From positions 1 through 8,900 of the forward strand of contig JAGCSP010000007.1 in NCBI GenBank assembly GCA_017964105.1: DNA of 8,900 nucleotides. The letters are read 5' to 3'. Made by a program: the position numbers and the translations under genes. Positions 6,005 through 8,900 of the stretch are shown in pieces. Numbering within the stretch: position 1 is the stretch's first letter; every line of letters starts with the position of its first letter. The notes beneath the pieces are model-generated. The model saw only the letters and a list, made by a program, of their open reading frames with translations, searched no databases and had not been told where the DNA came from. The stretch comes from Clostridia bacterium (GTDB taxonomy: Bacteria > Bacillota > Clostridia > Christensenellales > UBA1242).

Positions 6005-6030
6005 TTATTATGTAACGCGTTACATAATAA
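6005..6030. promoter_or_regulatory. perfect 26-bp palindrome, LacI-family operator-like
   Basis: All 13 base pairs on each side of the centre (6017/6018) match. The core TGTAACGCGTTACA, with a central CG, has the style of LacI/GalR-family operators. It lies between the terminator of glmM and the metallophosphoesterase promoter, about 150 bp upstream of the -35 box. No LacI-type regulator is in the window, and no promoter clearly overlaps the site. It could also form a hairpin that backs up the adjacent terminator. Confidence 0.5.
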
Positions 6031-6061
6031 AAAATAAGCTAGGTACGTTTGCCCTAGCTTA
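6028..6061 (-). terminator. intrinsic terminator of glmM
   Basis: On the minus strand TAAGCTAGG (6053-6061) pairs with CCTAGCTTA (6035-6043) over 9 loop bases and runs into six T. The stop codon (6059-6061) forms the base of the stem. Confidence 0.5.
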
Positions 6062-7351
6062 AATTTGTATTTGTTTTACTTTCTCGACTAATAATTTAGA
6101 ATACTTATCCACTAATGCTTGTGACTTTGCCTGTACAAACACTCGCACCACATCTTCTGTTCCTGACTTACGAATAATTATTTTGCCCTCATCACTTAAT
6201 TTTTGTTTAATTTCATACACTATTCTTTGCAATTCAGCATCTGCCAAAACTTTCTCTTTATCAGCAACTTTAATATTCGTAAGTTTTTGTGGATACACTA
6301 ATATGTCTTGTATTAATTCATCTAATTTACAATTTGTTTCATACATTATCTTTAACACATACAGTGCAGTAATAACCCCATCACCTGTGTAGGTAATTGG
6401 AGGAATAATAATGTGACCACTTTCCTCACCGCCCACTTTTAGTTTGTGCTTCTTGATAGCCTCATATATGTAAATATCACCCACTGGTACCTGTATAACT
6501 TCTATGCCACGCTTACTTAGTGCTTTAACTACACCTAAATTACTCATTATTGAAAATGCCACCTTTTTGTCAGTAAGTGCACCTTTGTTGTACAAATAGT
6601 TGGCTATAATATATGCCAACATATCTCCGTCGACTACTTTGCCACTACCACTAACTGCAATGCATCTATCACCATCACCATCAAATGCAAAGCCAACATC
6701 GCACGCATTAGTTGTTACTACATTACATAAGTTTTCTATATGTGTGCTTCCACAATTATCATTGATATTTTCACCATTTGGCTTATTCGCCACAATTACC
6801 AAGTTGTCAGTAGTGCCTCTAAATAATGCTGGCGCCGTTGCACATGTAGCACCATTGCTCAAATCAATTGCAACTTTATATTTTGTTTTAATCACTTGCT
6901 TGCTAGCATAACAATAATATTCATTCAACAAATGCTTTGCGACTATTAACTTCCCTTTGCTTGTATTTGTAGTGACGACGTCGTTCAATGCTTTTTCTAT
7001 TATGTTTTGTTGACGCTCACTTATTTTGTGACCACGACACACAACTTTTACACCATTATCACTATGCACATTGTGTGATGCAGTTATCATAACACCTAAA
7101 CACTTGTGCTTCTGTGTAAGATACACAAGAGCAGGCGTAGAAATTACTCCCACAAGCAATGCGTCCATACCATGCTTAATTAACCCTTTAATTAACCACT
7201 TGGAAATTTTTACTCCACTGCCACGTGTATCTATGCCAACCATAACCTTTTTGTAATTTAATCTAGAAATTGCTACGCTTAGTTGTCTGCAAAAATTTTT
7301 AGTAAATATTTTTGCATCACCCCTAATCCCGCCAGTTCCAAAATGTTTCAT
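6059..7351 (-). CDS. glmM: phosphoglucosamine mutase (GlmM type), divergent
   Basis: Interconverts glucosamine-6-phosphate and glucosamine-1-phosphate in the cytosol, a step to UDP-GlcNAc for peptidoglycan. From ATG 7351 the protein has 430 residues, slightly short of the usual 445 or so. Motifs: FGTGGIRG (4-11), the catalytic serine loop MITASHN with Ser92, FDGDGDR (223-229) for Mg, GGEESGH (307-313) for sugar specificity, and RKSGTE (394-399) for phosphate binding. NINDNCGSTH (195-204) is characteristic of GlmM rather than other hexose-phosphate mutases. Several positions conserved in GlmM differ: FGTDG is FGTGG, the VGDRYV loop is VGDIYI, and RPSGTE is RKSGTE. The start is placed at 7351 because the protein then begins just before FGTGG as in the family, with GGGGG at 7358-7362; ATG 7366 is a possible alternative. 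No convincing promoter was found in the short upstream gap. Confidence 0.5.
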   Translation of the reverse strand: MKHFGTGGIRGDAKIFTKNFCRQLSVAISRLNYKKVMVGIDTRGSGVKISKWLIKGLIKHGMDALLVGVISTPALVYLTQKHKCLGVMITASHNVHSDNGVKVVCRGHKISERQQNIIEKALNDVVTTNTSKGKLIVAKHLLNEYYCYASKQVIKTKYKVAIDLSNGATCATAPALFRGTTDNLVIVANKPNGENINDNCGSTHIENLCNVVTTNACDVGFAFDGDGDRCIAVSGSGKVVDGDMLAYIIANYLYNKGALTDKKVAFSIMSNLGVVKALSKRGIEVIQVPVGDIYIYEAIKKHKLKVGGEESGHIIIPPITYTGDGVITALYVLKIMYETNCKLDELIQDILVYPQKLTNIKVADKEKVLADAELQRIVYEIKQKLSDEGKIIIRKSGTEDVVRVFVQAKSQALVDKYSKLLVEKVKQIQI

Positions 7352-7413
7352 TTTCAACCCCCGCATTTTTACCTTAATTTTTATGATAAAAATATATTTT
7401 TTGTGATTTAAAA

Positions 7414-7446
7414 ACAAAAAATAGAGTAGCAAAAACCTACTCCATT
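7414..7446 (-). terminator. terminator of the small membrane-protein gene
   Basis: On the minus strand AATGGAGTAG (7437-7446) pairs with CTACTCTATT (7420-7429), 10 bp with one T/G pair, over a 7-base loop, followed by a T run. It separates this gene from glmM. Confidence 0.5.
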
Positions 7447-7463
7447 TTTTAATAAAAAATCTG

Positions 7464-7853
7464 TTACTCTTTATCGCCCGTTGTCAATACACCAAACACG
7501 CCACCCAACAAATAGAAAATGTTTGAGAATACTCCAACTACAATCATCACAATGTGAGGCGTTGTGTTTTTCTCATCTTTTTCAATTGATTTGCGAGCAC
7601 GTTTTGCAAGAACAAGAACAACTATTTGCACAGCAATCACTAATAGCATAACGACAAGCATTGTAATGCCCACTGCCTTCACGTGTGCTGGGGATTCAAA
7701 TGTGGAATAACCATCTGAAATTGCTTGGTTATACACATCTTGACTTGCAGAAATGGCTATTATGGCAAAAATTGAACATATTGCTGCACATACCATTTCG
7801 ATAATGGTAAAAATCTTACCAATGAGGTACATAGTTTTTGTTGCACTTTTCAT
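7464..7853 (-). CDS. small three-helix membrane protein, function unknown
   Basis: I do not recognise this 129-residue protein with certainty. It has three hydrophobic segments, about residues 9-34, 60-84 and 100-124, and no cleavable signal. The basic stretch KRARK (84-88) after the second helix and lysines at the N-terminus place both inside the cell by the positive-inside rule, so residues 35-59 would be outside. There are no catalytic motifs. It resembles in general shape the small DUF4064-like membrane proteins of Bacillota, but this is only an impression. AAAGGAGAT (7861-7869) precedes the ATG at the right distance. It has its own promoter and terminator, so its place beside the YugP-like gene need not mean a shared role. 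Confidence 0.5.
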   Translation of the reverse strand: MKSATKTMYLIGKIFTIIEMVCAAICSIFAIIAISASQDVYNQAISDGYSTFESPAHVKAVGITMLVVMLLVIAVQIVVLVLAKRARKSIEKDEKNTTPHIVMIVVGVFSNIFYLLGGVFGVLTTGDKE

Positions 7854-7885
7854 TTGTAATATCTCCTTTTATTAATTATATTTTT

Positions 7886-7913
7886 ATTATAACACCGCAA
7901 CAAAAAATAACAA
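7886..7913 (-). promoter_or_regulatory. promoter of the small membrane-protein gene
   Basis: On the minus strand TTGTTA (7908-7913), 16 bases, then TATAAT (7886-7891). A second overlapping pair, TTGTTG (7898-7903) and TATAAT (7875-7880) with a 17-base spacer, is also possible, giving start sites about 11 bases apart. Confidence 0.5.
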
Positions 7914-7916
7914 AAT

Positions 7917-7949
7917 AAAAAAGAAAGTTCCACTTCAAGAACTTTCTTT
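7917..7949 (-). terminator. terminator of the YugP-like gene
   Basis: On the minus strand AAAGAAAGTTC (7939-7949) and GAACTTTCTTT (7920-7930) form a perfect 11-bp stem over 8 loop bases and run into T residues. It follows the stop codon by 7 bases. Confidence 0.5.
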
Positions 7950-7956
7950 GTGTTAA

Positions 7957-8766
7957 TTATTCTTTGCTTGAATTTGAAATTTGTACATTCATCACTATTT
8001 CTAGTATTAGTTGTACAACTCTCAAAATTGCCATAATAAATTCGCAGATATATGCCATCATATAAGCATCAAACACTTTGCGAATGACAATCTTTTCTTC
8101 TTCGGTAAGTATGTTGCTTTTTTCAATCATTTCAAGTGCCATATTGTTACCCTTTTTCTCAACAGGCATATTGAGTAATGTCACCACAATACCAGCAAAC
8201 AATATTACGCCATCAACTACCATAGCAACAATTGAGAATGTTCCAAGCACTCTAAACAATACAATGTCAATAATTGCACCAATTAATATCACTGGAATGA
8301 GTAGTATTGGTCCAAATAAACTAATCACTTGCAATCTGTTGCGAGTTAATGCCATTTTGTCGCCACTATTTATAAGTTTTGCAATGCCCACTTTTTGCAT
8401 TGCAATACCTACTGCTGTAATACTGCTTTTCTTTGCAATTGTTCCACGCAAGAAAATTGTCTTTTTGCTCAACGAATATGAATTACCAAAGAACAATGCT
8501 CTAAAGAAACCTGCTCTTTTTACCTTCACGTCTTTTAAGCCTGCTTCATCCAAGGCTTGACGTGCTACATCCATGCAAGTTCTGCCACCAGACGTTTGCA
8601 TCTTGTTGCCGTCAAAATATTTGTACATAACAATTATGCGCATAATAAGTGCAATAACTGCCATAACTATTAGCAATGCACTTACAATAATATAAGCTAT
8701 TGCCACACCGCGTGTAACACCTTTATCTGTAAAAAATGCTATTGCCCTTTCAAATAATTCTTCCAT
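7957..8766 (-). CDS. YugP-like membrane zinc-peptidase homologue without HExxH (pseudo-protease)
   Basis: A 269-residue membrane protein with helices near 21-43, 148-170, 176-198 and 236-258. Order and local sequence follow the YugP family (neutral zinc metallopeptidase, Zn_peptidase_2): after the first helix, TSGGRTCMDVARQALDEAG (58-76) corresponds to the family's SRGMTGAEVAR-type segment, LIPVILIGAI (156-165) to PLILIG, and LNMPVEKKGNNMALEMIE (198-215) to LPVEFNASxRAL. The active site AAHEVGHAIQ is here AMQKVGIAKL (122-131), so both histidines and the glutamate of HExxH are replaced, and the family's DHYDP segment is GNSYS (94-98). The frame is intact with a good ribosome site (AAGGAG, 8775-8780), so the gene is likely expressed as a non-catalytic protein. 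The family assignment rests on remembered sequence patterns. Confidence 0.5.
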   Translation of the reverse strand: MEELFERAIAFFTDKGVTRGVAIAYIIVSALLIVMAVIALIMRIIVMYKYFDGNKMQTSGGRTCMDVARQALDEAGLKDVKVKRAGFFRALFFGNSYSLSKKTIFLRGTIAKKSSITAVGIAMQKVGIAKLINSGDKMALTRNRLQVISLFGPILLIPVILIGAIIDIVLFRVLGTFSIVAMVVDGVILFAGIVVTLLNMPVEKKGNNMALEMIEKSNILTEEEKIVIRKVFDAYMMAYICEFIMAILRVVQLILEIVMNVQISNSSKE

Positions 8767-8797
8767 TTTTATTTCTCCTTATTTTTATTACAGATAT

Positions 8798-8826
8798 ATG
8801 ATATATTCATTTGAAAAAATTGTCAA
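8798..8826 (-). promoter_or_regulatory. promoter of the YugP-like gene
   Basis: On the minus strand a perfect TTGACA (8821-8826), 17 bases, then TATCAT (8798-8803, 5/6). The start is predicted near 8791, about 25 bases before the ATG. Confidence 0.5.
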
Positions 8827-8865
8827 TTTATTTACTATTTTTGATTAGTAAAACACATTAATTAG

Positions 8866-8874
8866 TGATATAAT
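8866..8874 (+). promoter_or_regulatory. possible plus-strand extended -10 promoter at the right edge
   Basis: TGATATAAT matches the extended -10 form. No good -35 box lies 16-18 bases upstream; TTGATT at 8841 is 22 bases away. If real, it drives a divergent gene beginning beyond the window. Confidence 0.5.
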
Positions 8875-8900
8875 TTGTGTAACAAAAATATAATAATATA

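Noticed and set aside
8078..8560. Plus-strand 160-codon frame opposite the YugP-like gene
   Set aside because: Antisense to a gene with a good promoter, ribosome site and family similarity; no ribosome site of its own.
1..8900. CRISPR array, insertion sequence or complete prophage
   Set aside because: No regularly spaced repeats, transposase, integrase or phage structural gene was seen on either strand.

Overview
The window is AT-rich DNA with classic GGAGG-type ribosome binding sites, TTGACA/TATAAT promoters, intrinsic terminators after almost every transcript, a lipobox lipoprotein, and TGA used as a stop. This fits a low-GC Gram-positive (Bacillota, Clostridia-like) chromosome. No cultured genus could be recognised from sequence alone. 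All eight protein genes and the single tRNA are on the minus strand, so the order of transcription runs from the right edge to the left.

Reading right to left: (1) a YugP-type membrane zinc-peptidase homologue whose HExxH motif is gone (8766-7957); (2) a small three-helix membrane protein of unknown function (7853-7464); (3) a divergent GlmM-type phosphoglucosamine mutase (7351-6059), followed by a terminator that contains its stop codon; (4) a gap of about 270 bases with a perfect 26-bp palindrome (6005-6030) and a strong promoter; (5) a three-gene operon: a metallophosphoesterase with all metal-binding motifs (5788-4541), an adjacent paralogue that has lost most of those motifs (4534-3209), and a 69-residue zinc-ribbon protein (3194-2985), closed by a terminator; (6) tRNA-Ser(TGA) at 2753-2666 with its own promoter and terminator, followed by a GC-rich structured element bounded by an exact copy of the last 16 bases of the tRNA; (7) a GT4 glycosyltransferase (2335-1181); (8) a cell-surface lipoprotein with Ig-like repeats (1063 to the left edge, incomplete).

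Most genes are separate one-gene transcripts. GlmM (UDP-GlcNAc precursor supply), the GT4 enzyme and the lipoprotein all belong to the cell envelope, but nothing in the layout shows that they work as one pathway. The only true operon is the metallophosphoesterase set, where 6- and 14-base gaps suggest translational coupling and an active/inactive subunit pair with a zinc-ribbon partner. This is the best candidate in the window for an undescribed system.

The second point of note is the 160-bp arrangement downstream of tRNA-Ser, which looks like a very small insertion at the tRNA 3' end. Gene-poor stretches: 2387-2665 holds the GT promoter, a terminator and the structured element; 2754-2943 holds the tRNA promoter and otherwise only AT-rich sequence; 5854-6004 shows only short AT-rich inverted repeats; 8827-8900 holds a possible plus-strand promoter for a gene beyond the right edge.
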